Under the pieces are notes generated by a model. The model did not search any database, had not been told where the DNA came from, and was given only the letters and a program-made list of their open reading frames with translations. Position numbers and translations under genes: made by a program. From positions 5,429,501 to 5,493,500 of the forward strand of contig NZ_JAOYOD010000001.1 of NCBI RefSeq assembly GCF_025833875.1: a stretch of 64,000 bases of DNA. Reading direction: 5' to 3'. Numbering within the stretch: position 1 is the first letter of the stretch; each line of letters starts with the position of its first letter. The DNA comes from Reichenbachiella ulvae (lineage in GTDB: Bacteria > Bacteroidota > Bacteroidia > Cytophagales > Cyclobacteriaceae). Shown here piece after piece: positions 25,452 to 34,403 of this stretch.

Positions 25452-26594
25452 ATGCCGGAAGTTTATATTACGAGAACGTCAAGATTTTTACCAAATGATC
25501 TGATCAGCAATGAAGAAATGGAGGATTATTTGGGCTATGTCAATGGTGCTAAGTCGAGATCGAAAGCCATTGTATTAAGAAATAATAAGATCAAGGGACG
25601 TCACTATGCTATTACCAAGGAAGGGAAGGCAACACATACCAATTCGGAGATGGTGTCCCTGGCTATAAAAGAATTGTTTAGCTCGAATCCTGAAGAGATC
25701 AAGGAGGTTGAACTATTGGCTTGTGGTACTTCTACCCCGGACCAGATGATGCCGTCGCATGGCGTCATGGTACATGGGTGGTTGCCAGAGATGGAGTCTA
25801 TCGAGGTGGTTTCTCCATCGGGAGTTTGCTGTTCGGGTATGCATGCTTTCAAGTATGCTTACATGGCCATCAAAATAGGTGACAAATCGAAGGCTGTAAC
25901 TACTGGTTCTGAGCGTGTTTCGAGGATTCTAAGATCGGAGCAGTTCGAGGATGAAGTGAAGCGCTTGGAGGAGTTGGAGCAAAATCCAATTGTGGCTTTT
26001 CAAAAGGATTTTTTGAGATGGATGCTATCTGATGGAGCAGCTAGTTTCTTGTTAGAGGACAAGCCTAATCCTGATGGAATCAACCTTAGGGTAGATTGGG
26101 TAGATGGTATCTCATATGCCAACCGCGAAGAGCCATGTATGTATATGGCCTCAGACAAAATGGAAGATGGTACGCTCAAGAGCTATATGGATTATGCGCC
26201 AGAGGAGCTTATGCAAGGCTCGATTCTAAGTATCAAGCAGGATACGAGACTGCTTGATAAGAACATTGTAAGCCTGGGCTTCAATCACTTGATTAAGATT
26301 TTAAAGAAAAAGAATCAGTCAGTAGATGAGGTGGATTATTTCCTTCCTCATTTGTCCAGCTTTTTCTTCGAAGATAAAATAGCAGATATCCTGGAATCCA
26401 ACGGGATGGGAATTCCAAAAGAAAAATGGTTTACCAATCTGTCCCAAAAAGGGAATGTAGGAGCAGGATCGATTTACCTGATGGTAGACGAACTGATCAA
26501 AAGTGGCAAATTGGAGAAGGGGCAGAAAATTCTTTTGGCTGTGCCTGAGAGTTCTCGATTCTCTTATGTGTTTGCCTACTTGACCGTTTGCTAA
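25452..26594 (+). CDS. darB: DarB-type ketosynthase III (resorcinol-forming)
   Basis: This 380-residue condensing enzyme belongs to the KAS III family. The triad is visible as C127 (SGVCCSGMHAF), H300 (FLPHLSSFF) and N335 (KGNVGAGS). In the DAR pathway DarB condenses a beta-ketoacyl unit with an unsaturated acyl unit to form a dialkyl cyclohexanedione that is then aromatised (family knowledge). I choose the ATG at 25452, since a start at 25428 would overlap darA by 16 bases and add eight residues not typical of the family start. Confidence 0.9.
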   Translation: MPEVYITRTSRFLPNDLISNEEMEDYLGYVNGAKSRSKAIVLRNNKIKGRHYAITKEGKATHTNSEMVSLAIKELFSSNPEEIKEVELLACGTSTPDQMMPSHGVMVHGWLPEMESIEVVSPSGVCCSGMHAFKYAYMAIKIGDKSKAVTTGSERVSRILRSEQFEDEVKRLEELEQNPIVAFQKDFLRWMLSDGAASFLLEDKPNPDGINLRVDWVDGISYANREEPCMYMASDKMEDGTLKSYMDYAPEELMQGSILSIKQDTRLLDKNIVSLGFNHLIKILKKKNQSVDEVDYFLPHLSSFFFEDKIADILESNGMGIPKEKWFTNLSQKGNVGAGSIYLMVDELIKSGKLEKGQKILLAVPESSRFSYVFAYLTVC

Positions 26595-26618
26595 AATGAT
26601 TCACTAAACCACACCCGT

Positions 26619-27020
26619 ATGAAAGAGAAAGATATTCCTCAAGATGAAAGTGCTTTGAAAGATGTCACCCGAGAGGTGGTGTATGCCAAAGGCGAAGATG
26701 GGAAATATGTATCTTCTCTGAGCCAGGGTTGGAACGTGAAGAAGGAAGCCTTGGACAATGCCTGGGATGACGTCAATGAGAAAATAGAGGAAGCCAAACA
26801 GGCCGTAATCAATGGGGAGAAAAGTCCCATTTATTATTTCAAAGAAAAGACCTTGATGGATATGCCGACAATTACAGGTTATACAGGTTTTTGGTCCTTT
26901 ACCGTCAAGAGACATTTCAAACCCAGCGTATTCAAAAAATTGAGTGACAAAAAACTGGCTATTTATGCCAAAGCTTTTGATATCAGTATCGAAGAACTTA
27001 AATCCCCTGACTTATCGTGA
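26619..27020 (+). CDS. conserved protein of unknown function in the dar operon
   Basis: This 133-residue cytosolic protein has a charged helical N-terminal half (about residues 40-65, WNVKKEALDNAWDDVNEKIE) and a second half containing YTGFWSFTVKRHFKPSVFKK. I do not recognise a domain. Its stop codon overlaps the start of the BtrH-like gene by four bases, so the two are translationally coupled and probably work in one step. Confidence 0.75.
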   Translation: MKEKDIPQDESALKDVTREVVYAKGEDGKYVSSLSQGWNVKKEALDNAWDDVNEKIEEAKQAVINGEKSPIYYFKEKTLMDMPTITGYTGFWSFTVKRHFKPSVFKKLSDKKLAIYAKAFDISIEELKSPDLS

Positions 27021-28030
27021 TCAACGACTTTAATCATATTCAGGCCGCGCATTGTGAAAATGGCGTGACTACCAGTTTGCTCAAGCACCATGGCATTGAT
27101 ATCATCAATGAGCCATTGGCATTTGGTATCGGATCGGGTCTGTTTTATATCCACATTCCTTTTATGGTGGTGAATGGTGGGCCTGCTTTGTCTTTTCGCA
27201 CTATGCCTGGGGCTATTTTTCAGCGTACTGCTAAGGCCTTGGATATTAAGGTCAAAAGGAAAAAATTCAGATCTGAAGAGGCGGCCAATGATTACCTCAA
27301 GCAAATGCTCGATCAGGGTATACCTGTCGGGTGCCAGGTTGGAGTTTTTCATTTGCCCTACTTCCCAAAAGAATATCGGTTCCATTTCAATGCACACAAT
27401 TTGATTGTGTATGGATATGAAAATGGAGAGTATCTGGTGAGCGACCCAGTGATGGAAGGAACCAATCGCTTGACTGAAGAAGAACTGACCAAAGTGCGTT
27501 TTGCTCAGGGAGCTTTAGCACCTAAAGGGCATATTTATTATCCTGAGAATATCAAAGAAGTAGATCCTGAGACCTTGAAGAAAGCGGTGAGAACTGGGAT
27601 CAAAAGGAACGTGAGAGATATGCTGAAAATTCCTGGCAGTATTGCAGGAGTGTCAGGGATCAAATACACAGCAGGAAAGGTTCGCAAATGGAGAGAGAAG
27701 TTAGGCGTTCGTCGTGCGGGGTTATATCTAGGTCAGATTGTTAGGATGCAGGAAGAAATAGGTACCGGAGGAGGTGGATTTCGTTTTATCTATGGCGCAT
27801 TTCTAGAGCAGGCTGCAGATATTTTGGGAAAAGATGAGTTACTGAAAGTCTCGGAAGACATCACTGCGGCCGGAGATATGTGGCGAAATACTGCGGTTCA
27901 GATGGCTGGAGTGTACAAGGGGAGAATCACAGAGCAGAAGGATTTTGATGAAACTGCAGATATGATGATTGCGATCTACGAAAAGGAAAAAGAAACTTTC
28001 AAGAAACTGAGCAAAATCAAGCTGAATTGA
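27017..28030 (+). CDS. BtrH N-terminal-domain protein, putative acyltransferase
   Basis: This 337-residue protein has a papain-like BtrH domain over about residues 1-135: H12-C13 in AHCENGVTTS is the likely catalytic segment, and the FHFNAHNLIVYGYENGEYLVSDP stretch is the matching histidine/aspartate region. Butirosin BtrH transfers an acyl group from an acyl carrier protein to its acceptor. In a flexirubin cluster, the same chemistry could join the polyene carboxylate to the dialkylresorcinol hydroxyl (inference). The gene overlaps its neighbours on both sides by one to four bases. Confidence 0.85.
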   Translation: MINDFNHIQAAHCENGVTTSLLKHHGIDIINEPLAFGIGSGLFYIHIPFMVVNGGPALSFRTMPGAIFQRTAKALDIKVKRKKFRSEEAANDYLKQMLDQGIPVGCQVGVFHLPYFPKEYRFHFNAHNLIVYGYENGEYLVSDPVMEGTNRLTEEELTKVRFAQGALAPKGHIYYPENIKEVDPETLKKAVRTGIKRNVRDMLKIPGSIAGVSGIKYTAGKVRKWREKLGVRRAGLYLGQIVRMQEEIGTGGGGFRFIYGAFLEQAADILGKDELLKVSEDITAAGDMWRNTAVQMAGVYKGRITEQKDFDETADMMIAIYEKEKETFKKLSKIKLN

Positions 28031-28782
28031 TGTCAGTTATTTCGAGAATAGAAATATCGAATCTTTATAAACGCTACAAAAACGCCCATCAGGACAGTCT
28101 TAGCGATATCAATATTACGATCGAGGCAGGTACCAAATTTGGTTTGTTGGGGCCAAATGGGGCGGGCAAGACGACTATGATTTCCATTCTTTGTGGTTTT
28201 CTGGAAGCCAGTAGCGGAGGAGTAAAATATTTGTCCAATGAAGGAGAGGAAATAGTCGGAAAGGGACTCAAATCCATCATTGGTTTTGTGCCTCAGGAGT
28301 ATGCCATGTATGGTGAATTGACACCTATGCAAAATCTGGAGTATTTCGGTGCCTTGTACAATATGAAACCTGATGTAATCCATGAGCGAAGTGTAGAGCT
28401 TCTGGATATTCTAGGGTTGAATGAAGTAGCCGATAAAAAGGTAGCCAACTTTTCGGGCGGAATGAAACGAAGAGTCAATCTGGCGATTGGAATCATTCAC
28501 AACCCTTCGATCATCTTTTTGGATGAGCCTACGGTCGGCGTAGATGTACAAAGTAAGCACGCCATCATTCGCTTTCTGAACGAATTGAATCAAAAGAATG
28601 CCACGATCATATATACTTCGCATCATATGAATGAGGCGCAGGAGTTTTGTGACGAATTGGTATTGATCGACCATGGCAAGGTCGTAGCTCAGGGAGCGAC
28701 CGCCAATTTATTAGCCACCCATGGCGAGGAAGATTTACACACCTTATTTATTCATTTAACAGGAGAGGAGTACCGCAACTGA
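28030..28782 (+). CDS. ABC transporter ATP-binding protein
   Basis: This 250-residue ATPase has Walker A GPNGAGKTT (residues 41-49), the Q loop in FVPQEYAMYGELT, the signature FSGGMKRRVNLA and Walker B FLDEPTVGVD, followed by the H loop TSHH. I start it at the ATG at 28030, which shares its first base with the stop of the preceding gene. It pairs with the ABC-2 permease encoded one base downstream. In the pigment cluster the pair would move flexirubin or an intermediate towards the outer membrane. Confidence 0.93.
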   Translation: MSVISRIEISNLYKRYKNAHQDSLSDINITIEAGTKFGLLGPNGAGKTTMISILCGFLEASSGGVKYLSNEGEEIVGKGLKSIIGFVPQEYAMYGELTPMQNLEYFGALYNMKPDVIHERSVELLDILGLNEVADKKVANFSGGMKRRVNLAIGIIHNPSIIFLDEPTVGVDVQSKHAIIRFLNELNQKNATIIYTSHHMNEAQEFCDELVLIDHGKVVAQGATANLLATHGEEDLHTLFIHLTGEEYRN

Positions 28783-28783
28783 T

Positions 28784-30058
28784 ATGTTTCGATTCAGAAG
28801 TTCGATAAAGAAAGAATTGATTCTGCTGCTCAGCGATAAGCTCGGGCTTACAGTCATGTTTGTGATGCCCATGTTGCTGGTATTTATCATTACGATCATT
28901 CAGGATAGCGCCTACAAGATCGTCAATGAGAATAAGTTGAGCATGATCGTGTCCAATCAGGATGAGGGCGAGCAGGGAGAGGCCCTGGTTCAATTGCTTT
29001 CTGTATCTGGTTTTTTCGTAATTGAAGAAAATAGTGATCTTGACTCTGCAAGTCTGGAAAAGGCACTGATGAATGACGATATCCTTACCGCTCTTTATAT
29101 CCCAGGCGATTTTAGTGTAAGCCTCAAAGCCAAGGCTGGTCAGGTGAGTAATACGATGATGTCTGAGTTGGGGCTGATGGAAAAGGACTCCTCAGAAACA
29201 GCAGTTGCTCCTACCTTACATTTTTATAAGGACCCTGTTTTACAGGAAAATTTTTCGGAATCCATCTCCAGAATGCTCTCTTCTTATTTGGACGTATTAG
29301 AGAATAAACTCATGATAGCATCTGTCTATGAATTGATGGGAAAGGAGCTCAATGAAGAGGCGCTCGCGAGTCAAATGTTGAACAACAAAGTAAAGATAGA
29401 AAAGCATACAGCCTCTCATTCAGAAAAAACCATTCTTCCCAATTCCACTCAGCACAATGTCCCTGCATGGACGCTCTTTGCCATGTTTTTTATGGTGGTG
29501 TCGCTGGGGGCTAATGTGGTGAAGGAACGAATCAATGGTAGCTTCATGAGACTGAAAACTATGCCTACCAGTTTTGCCATGGTGCTTTTTGGAAAGCTGT
29601 TGGTATATGTCACTGTGGCTATTTTGCAGATTGCTTTGATTTTTGGTGTCAGCATGCTGGTTTTTCCCGGACTGGGTTTGCCAGTTTTGGTTTTGCCAGA
29701 GGCCATGGGCGCGTTTTTGACTGTAGTGGTGCTGAGCAGTCTGGCTGCTGTCAGCTTTTCCCTAATGGTCGGGACAATCTCTAATACCATGGAGCAATGC
29801 ATCGGTATTGGTGCAGTGTCGGTCATAATATTCGGAGCGATAGGAGGGATATGGGTACCGACATTCGTGATGCCAGATTATATGCAGGCCCTGACTGTGG
29901 TGTCACCACTTCACTGGTGTCTGGAAGGATTCTATATTTTATTTTTAAAAGGAGGAAGTTGGAAAGAACTATTTCCTATAATTTCGTACATATCTGTGTT
30001 TGTGTTGGTATGTCAGGGCATCACCCTGAGCCGATTGCGAACAGAGAAATTACTCTAA
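28784..30058 (+). CDS. ABC-2 type permease
   Basis: This 424-residue permease has one N-terminal helix (about residues 20-42), a soluble domain of about 180 residues and a C-terminal bundle of five to six helices. This layout is the ABC2_membrane_3 (YhiH/CcmB-like exporter) form, with IKGGIWVP-like conserved segment GAIGGIWVPTFVMPDYMQ near residue 355. It follows its ATPase by one base. Export of a hydrophobic pigment or intermediate is inferred from the cluster. Confidence 0.9.
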   Translation: MFRFRSSIKKELILLLSDKLGLTVMFVMPMLLVFIITIIQDSAYKIVNENKLSMIVSNQDEGEQGEALVQLLSVSGFFVIEENSDLDSASLEKALMNDDILTALYIPGDFSVSLKAKAGQVSNTMMSELGLMEKDSSETAVAPTLHFYKDPVLQENFSESISRMLSSYLDVLENKLMIASVYELMGKELNEEALASQMLNNKVKIEKHTASHSEKTILPNSTQHNVPAWTLFAMFFMVVSLGANVVKERINGSFMRLKTMPTSFAMVLFGKLLVYVTVAILQIALIFGVSMLVFPGLGLPVLVLPEAMGAFLTVVVLSSLAAVSFSLMVGTISNTMEQCIGIGAVSVIIFGAIGGIWVPTFVMPDYMQALTVVSPLHWCLEGFYILFLKGGSWKELFPIISYISVFVLVCQGITLSRLRTEKLL

Positions 30059-30068
30059 AATTACCAAG

Positions 30069-30335
30069 ATGGACAAAGAAGCACTGAAAGTAGAGCTAAA
30101 GGAGAAGATCATCAAATACTTAAATTTGATGGATATGAAACCGGAAGATATCAAGGATGACGAGCCGCTCTTTGGCCCAGAACTGGGACTGGATTCGATT
30201 GATTCTATCGAATTGGTAGTGTTGCTGGAGCGTGAATACGGAATCAAGATTAATAACCCTACCGAGGGAAGAAAGATACTCGTAGATGTCAATGTGATGG
30301 CAGATTACATTTTGGAGAATTCCCCTAAAATATGA
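30069..30335 (+). CDS. acyl carrier protein
   Basis: This 88-residue acyl carrier protein carries the phosphopantetheine serine S43 in GLDSIDSIELV. The start of the next ketosynthase gene overlaps its stop by four bases. It would carry the growing polyene or the substrate for DarB and the BtrH-like enzyme. It is dedicated to this cluster, since fatty-acid ACP is normally linked to fabF. Confidence 0.93.
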   Translation: MDKEALKVELKEKIIKYLNLMDMKPEDIKDDEPLFGPELGLDSIDSIELVVLLEREYGIKINNPTEGRKILVDVNVMADYILENSPKI

Positions 30336-31528
30336 CCAAAGTCTATGTGACCGGTATTGGAGTGATTTCGGCGATTGGCAACAACGTAGCGGAAAATCAT
30401 GAAAGTCTGGTGAACGGAAGAACAGGGCTAGCCAGAGATTCCCAATATTTCAATTCTAAATACACCAAGAGTCACCCTTTTGGCGAAATCAAAGCTTCTA
30501 ATGATGAGATCGCCAAGGCAATATCTGTTAAAGACCTGACGGGCTTGACGCGTACAGACCTTATTGCATTCAAGGCATTTGAAGAAGCGATTCAGGATGC
30601 CGGGTTGACTTCAGAATTTCTCTCTCATTCAGAGACCGGGTTGATTTCTGGTAGTACGGTGGGAGGGATGGTTCTCACAGATCAGGTGTTCGAGGATAGC
30701 AATATGAGAGCCAAGTCCACAGAGTTTTTAGAATCCTATGACTATTGCTCACACACGCTAAGGCTAACAGAATATTTCAAAATCAAGGGAATAACCAATA
30801 CGATCAATACAGCTTGTTCTTCATCAGCCAATGCCATCATGATGGGGGCTCGTCTGATCAAGTCCGGTAGAGCCAAAAGGATGATCGTCGGTGGGGCTGA
30901 TAGCCTGGCCAAATTCACGGTCAATGGATTCAATTCCCTTCAGATTCTTTCGGATGAGCTTTGTCAGCCTTTTGATCAAAATCGAAAGGGACTGAATCTG
31001 GGAGAAGGGGCAGCCTATCTGGTTTTAGAATCAGAAGAAGTAGCAGATACTGAAAAAATATATGCGGAGGTGGCTGGCTATGGGAATAGCAACGATGCCT
31101 ATCACGCTTCCTCCTTGTCCGAAGATGCAGTCGGCGTATTGGCCGCTATGGAAGGGGCTTTGGCGGAAGCAGGAGTATTAGCTTCAGAAGTCGATTATGT
31201 CAATGCACACGGCACAGCGACGGGTAACAATGACTTGACAGAGGTAACTGGATTTGATAAATTATTCAAATCCATTCCACCATTTAATTCAACCAAAAGC
31301 TATACTGGACATACGCTAGCAGCAGCAGGAGGTATTGAGGCTGTATTTAGTTTACTATCCATGAAATATGGAGAGCTATACCCAAGCCTCAATTGCTCGA
31401 AAGCCATAGAGCCGATCAACGAATTACCAATTATTCAGTTTCATTCCAATCAGAAGGTAGAGACAGTATTGTCCAACTCTTTCGGGTTTGGAGGGAATTG
31501 TACTTCATTACTTTTCAAAAAAGCCTGA
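30332..31528 (+). CDS. beta-ketoacyl-ACP synthase (elongating KS)
   Basis: This 398-residue ketosynthase is of the FabB/FabF family with the complete triad C162 (NTACSSSAN), H293 (NAHGTATGNND) and H327 (YTGHTLAAAGG). It would extend the aryl polyene chain by decarboxylative condensation with malonyl-ACP. It is followed two bases later by a ketosynthase homologue without the active-site cysteine, which suggests that the two form a heterodimer like KS-alpha/KS-beta. Confidence 0.93.
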   Translation: MTKVYVTGIGVISAIGNNVAENHESLVNGRTGLARDSQYFNSKYTKSHPFGEIKASNDEIAKAISVKDLTGLTRTDLIAFKAFEEAIQDAGLTSEFLSHSETGLISGSTVGGMVLTDQVFEDSNMRAKSTEFLESYDYCSHTLRLTEYFKIKGITNTINTACSSSANAIMMGARLIKSGRAKRMIVGGADSLAKFTVNGFNSLQILSDELCQPFDQNRKGLNLGEGAAYLVLESEEVADTEKIYAEVAGYGNSNDAYHASSLSEDAVGVLAAMEGALAEAGVLASEVDYVNAHGTATGNNDLTEVTGFDKLFKSIPPFNSTKSYTGHTLAAAGGIEAVFSLLSMKYGELYPSLNCSKAIEPINELPIIQFHSNQKVETVLSNSFGFGGNCTSLLFKKA

Positions 31529-31530
31529 TC

Positions 31531-32574
31531 ATGTATATCAAATCAGCCAAGGCGATATCACCTCAACACTCGATTGATCTCAAGTTGTTTGAGAATGAAA
31601 TCTTAGCGCATGAAGGGACTAAATACTATGCTAGCGAGCCAAGTTATGCTGATATGATTCCACGAGCACTGCTTAGGAGGATGAACAAAGCGGTACGCAT
31701 GGGGGTAGGATCTGGTCTGATGACTCTCAAGGATCAACCCGAAATGGATGGCATTATTTTAGGTACGGCCAATGGTGGGATTGATGATAGTTTCAAGTTC
31801 CTTCATCAGATATTGGAGTACGAGGAGGGGACACTGACACCTACCAATTTTGTGCAAAGCACACCAAATGCAGTGGCGGGTAGCCTGGCTCTTATGACCA
31901 AAAATACAGGCTATAACAATACTCATGTCAATTATGGTTTGGCCTTTGAGTCTGCACTTTTGGATGCGATGATGCTTTTTGAGGAAGGAAAAGCTCGTCA
32001 CTTATTAGTCGGTGCATTTGAGGAGATCTCAGACCATAATTACAATATGGATGCTCAAGCAGGCTATTTCAAATCAGAATCTATCAAGTCCGAAGACTTA
32101 TTGGGTTCCGGAACAGGGGGGACTGTAAAAGGTGAAGGGAGTTCCATGTTCATCATGAGCCAAGAGGCAGCTGATGCCAAAGCCCAGGTCCTGGATGTGG
32201 TTCAGCTTCAGTATGTCGATCAAAAGGAATTAATTGAATCCATTGATCAGCTGTTGTCAAAGCATCAATTGTCTACAAAAGATGTAAGCCTCATGATTGG
32301 GGCAAACGGAGACATACGAACAGACCATTGGTACCATGATCTGATCTCTGAAAGATTCTCCAATCAGAGTGTGTATACTTTTAAGCACCTAGTGGGTGAA
32401 TATCATACCACTGCTGGTTTTGCTTTGTGGCTTGCCAGCGAGTTGTTGAATAGAGATACTGTACCTGCCGTACTTCTTTATCAAGGAGCACATGTCGGCA
32501 CAGAACATCTATTGATATACAATCATTTTAAGGGCAAGCAACATAGTTTGATTTTGGTCAAACGTCCCAGCTAG
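31531..32574 (+). CDS. cysteine-free ketosynthase homologue, chain-length-factor-like
   Basis: This 347-residue protein has a ketosynthase fold (VQSTPNAVAGSLALMTKNTG, then THVNYGLAFESALLDAMMLF where the active-site cysteine should be). No cysteine occurs anywhere in it, so it cannot act as a condensing enzyme. The start is placed at ATG 31531, two bases after the preceding KS stop, because a longer reading would lie inside that gene. It is the last gene of the dar operon and its stop overlaps the convergent receiver gene in a CTAG. The natural role is as a chain-length-factor or partner subunit (inference). Confidence 0.88.
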   Translation: MYIKSAKAISPQHSIDLKLFENEILAHEGTKYYASEPSYADMIPRALLRRMNKAVRMGVGSGLMTLKDQPEMDGIILGTANGGIDDSFKFLHQILEYEEGTLTPTNFVQSTPNAVAGSLALMTKNTGYNNTHVNYGLAFESALLDAMMLFEEGKARHLLVGAFEEISDHNYNMDAQAGYFKSESIKSEDLLGSGTGGTVKGEGSSMFIMSQEAADAKAQVLDVVQLQYVDQKELIESIDQLLSKHQLSTKDVSLMIGANGDIRTDHWYHDLISERFSNQSVYTFKHLVGEYHTTAGFALWLASELLNRDTVPAVLLYQGAHVGTEHLLIYNHFKGKQHSLILVKRPS

Positions 32575-32939
32575 GCATATACTGAGTCCGAAGCTTTATT
32601 GATTAGTGCCTCTAATTCATGCAATTCGAAGGGTTTTTTTAGAAATTCGGTTACCCCCAGGTTTTTGTAATTATTGAGGGTGTCTGCCTGCGTGGTGCCA
32701 CTAATTACAATGACCTTCGAGCTGTCAAAGTTCGGTCCTGCTCCTGCCAGCACTTCCAAGCCTTTCATGTCGTGCAGGATGTTGTCCAGTGTAATGATAT
32801 CAGGCTTTTGCTCTTTGATCAATTTGATGGCTTCCTTTCCGTTTTTTGCCTCACCTACTACCTGGTGCCCCATCTTTTTTACAACCAGGCTGATCAGGCC
32901 TATGCTGTAAACGGAATCGTCTACTATTAATATTCTCAT
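32571..32939 (-). CDS. stand-alone receiver domain protein 1
   Basis: This 122-residue CheY-like protein is a single receiver domain. D7/D8, the phosphorylation site D52 (ITLDNILHDMKG), S80 and K102 (KKPFE) are present. It shares its first sixteen or so residues (MRILIVDDSVYSIGLI) with two further receivers just upstream, so the three are paralogues from tandem duplication. No output domain is present. Partner kinases and targets are not evident. Confidence 0.93.
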   Translation of the reverse strand: MRILIVDDSVYSIGLISLVVKKMGHQVVGEAKNGKEAIKLIKEQKPDIITLDNILHDMKGLEVLAGAGPNFDSSKVIVISGTTQADTLNNYKNLGVTEFLKKPFELHELEALINKASDSVYA

Positions 32940-33247
32940 ACTCTCTGCTGTTTAATACAAAAATGATTTGATTGAACGAGAGAATCAATTCGTAAACTAG
33001 CCTAATTTTAGATGCTCTAAAGGCCTTGTATGTCGGTAAAATGCCTAATCGGTACCTAGTGGGTCTAGCTTAGTTTTGGTTGGATAAGCTTTGATTATAT
33101 GAATTTACACGTTTTGTAATTGTATTATTCTAATAATTTCTGAAACGTGAGTGAAATCCGTTTTGGGGTGAGTTTATTGGGTAGATATAAAAAAAAGCAC
33201 TGGAACATGGTTCACAGTGCTACTTGCCTTTTGAGTTTTTTTGAGTT
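32940..33247 (-). other. 308-base gap between receiver genes
   Basis: No credible gene is seen here. The left part is the promoter region of receiver 1. The right part holds the terminator of receiver 2, listed separately. I saw no clear TAnnTTTG box for receiver 1. Confidence 0.6.
33189..33221 (-). terminator. terminator of receiver gene 2
   Basis: AGCACTGGAAC and GTTCACAGTGCT form a stem with a three-base loop and a single bulge. On the minus strand it is followed by eight T residues. It lies 27 bases beyond the stop codon of the second receiver gene. Confidence 0.85.
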
Positions 33248-33619
33248 TTATTTTGTCAATAACGACCCTGCTGCTTTTTCCAGAGCTTCTTCGAGCTCTT
33301 GTGGTTCAAAGGGTTTTTTGAGGAAACGTGTAATGCCGAATTTTTTATATTCTGCTAGGACACTTTCTTCGTACGAACCGCTGATGACAATAAACTGGTT
33401 GGGATTAAAGTCTCCCTCCAATTTGGCCAATACATCTGTTCCATCTATGTCATTCAACATATTGTCCAGGGTGACGATGTCTGGCTTTAACTCTTTGATC
33501 ATGGCGGCTGCCTCTTCACCATTTTTAGTTTCGCCCACAACCTCATGACCTTTTCTCTTCACAATTAACCCGATTAGCGCTATACTATATACCGAGTCGT
33601 CTACTATTAATACTCTCAT
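33248..33619 (-). CDS. stand-alone receiver domain protein 2
   Basis: This 123-residue CheY-like receiver has the same D7/D8 pair, D52 (VTLDNMLNDIDG) and KKPFE as its neighbours. I start it at 33619 (MRVLIVDDSVYS), matching the other two; a longer reading adds 18 residues with no counterpart. It is the most divergent of the three. It has its own terminator, so it is expressed as a separate unit. Confidence 0.93.
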   Translation of the reverse strand: MRVLIVDDSVYSIALIGLIVKRKGHEVVGETKNGEEAAAMIKELKPDIVTLDNMLNDIDGTDVLAKLEGDFNPNQFIVISGSYEESVLAEYKKFGITRFLKKPFEPQELEEALEKAAGSLLTK

Positions 33620-33842
33620 CCTTACTGATTGATTATTTTGGGCAAAAATGGGCCAACAGCCTATCCGGGACAATTGGTAATCTGCCCTAATTTCAAGTTT
33701 AGGACTTTAAAGCGCTGAATCAGTGAAACGCCTAAATAAATGTATATACATATAATAAGTCACAATTCACTTTGTTTACAAAGCAGTATTGTTTAAGAAA
33801 ATAGGGGTTAGAAGAAGTCTATGGTTAGTCAATTGTGATCGA

Positions 33843-34211
33843 TTAGGATGCCACACTAGTCGAAATATTCTCAATTGCTTCTGCCAATTGGGTAGGTTGA
33901 AATGGCTTTGTCAGGAACTCAGTAACCCCCATCAATCTATATGCTCCAAGCGTGACCGGGTTATCCGTACCACTGATTAGGATGACATTGGATTTGTCAA
34001 ATTGTGAACCCAGGTTCTTTAAAACATCAATACCTTTCATGTCTAAGAGCGTGTTGTCCAGAGTGATAATATCAGGATTCAAATTTTGGATCATCTCTAC
34101 GGCTTCTTCTCCATTTTTTGCTTCACCCACGATTTGATGTCCCATTTTTTGGATTACCAAACTGATCAACCCGATACTGTAAACCGAATCGTCTACTATT
34201 AAAATTCTCAT
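33843..34211 (-). CDS. stand-alone receiver domain protein 3
   Basis: This 122-residue receiver resembles receiver 1 most closely (VGEAKNGEEAVEMI, ITLDNTLLDMKG). It has the complete acidic pocket, and TKPFQ in place of KKPFE still supplies the conserved lysine. A TAATTTTG box on the minus strand at 34234-34241 may be its -7 promoter element. It lies between mdh and the other receivers. Confidence 0.93.
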   Translation of the reverse strand: MRILIVDDSVYSIGLISLVIQKMGHQIVGEAKNGEEAVEMIQNLNPDIITLDNTLLDMKGIDVLKNLGSQFDKSNVILISGTDNPVTLGAYRLMGVTEFLTKPFQPTQLAEAIENISTSVAS

Positions 34212-34347
34212 AGCTGCTAAATGTTGTTTAATGCAAAATTAAATTTGATAAACAACTATTTCAATTAGTAAGTCGACTGAAATTTGAACCAGATTGAGTA
34301 AAAAATCTTATAGGTAAAATCACCTAGACGCAGGGTTGAGGAGGTAC

Positions 34348-34378
34348 AAAAAAAGCACTTAGGTACCCTAAGTGCTTT
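34348..34378 (-). terminator. mdh terminator
   Basis: AAAGCACTTAGG at 34352-34363 and CCTAAGTGCTTT at 34367-34378 form a 12-bp stem with a three-base loop. On the minus strand it runs into seven or more T residues, 25 bases past the mdh stop codon. Confidence 0.9.
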
Positions 34379-34403
34379 GTGTATTGTTTGAGTAAAACTC
34401 GAA

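Noticed and set aside
33721..33842. Inverted 8-base repeats TCACAATT / AATTGTGA near receiver 3
   Set aside because: Their distance of about 65 bases and low complexity make a functional hairpin unlikely.
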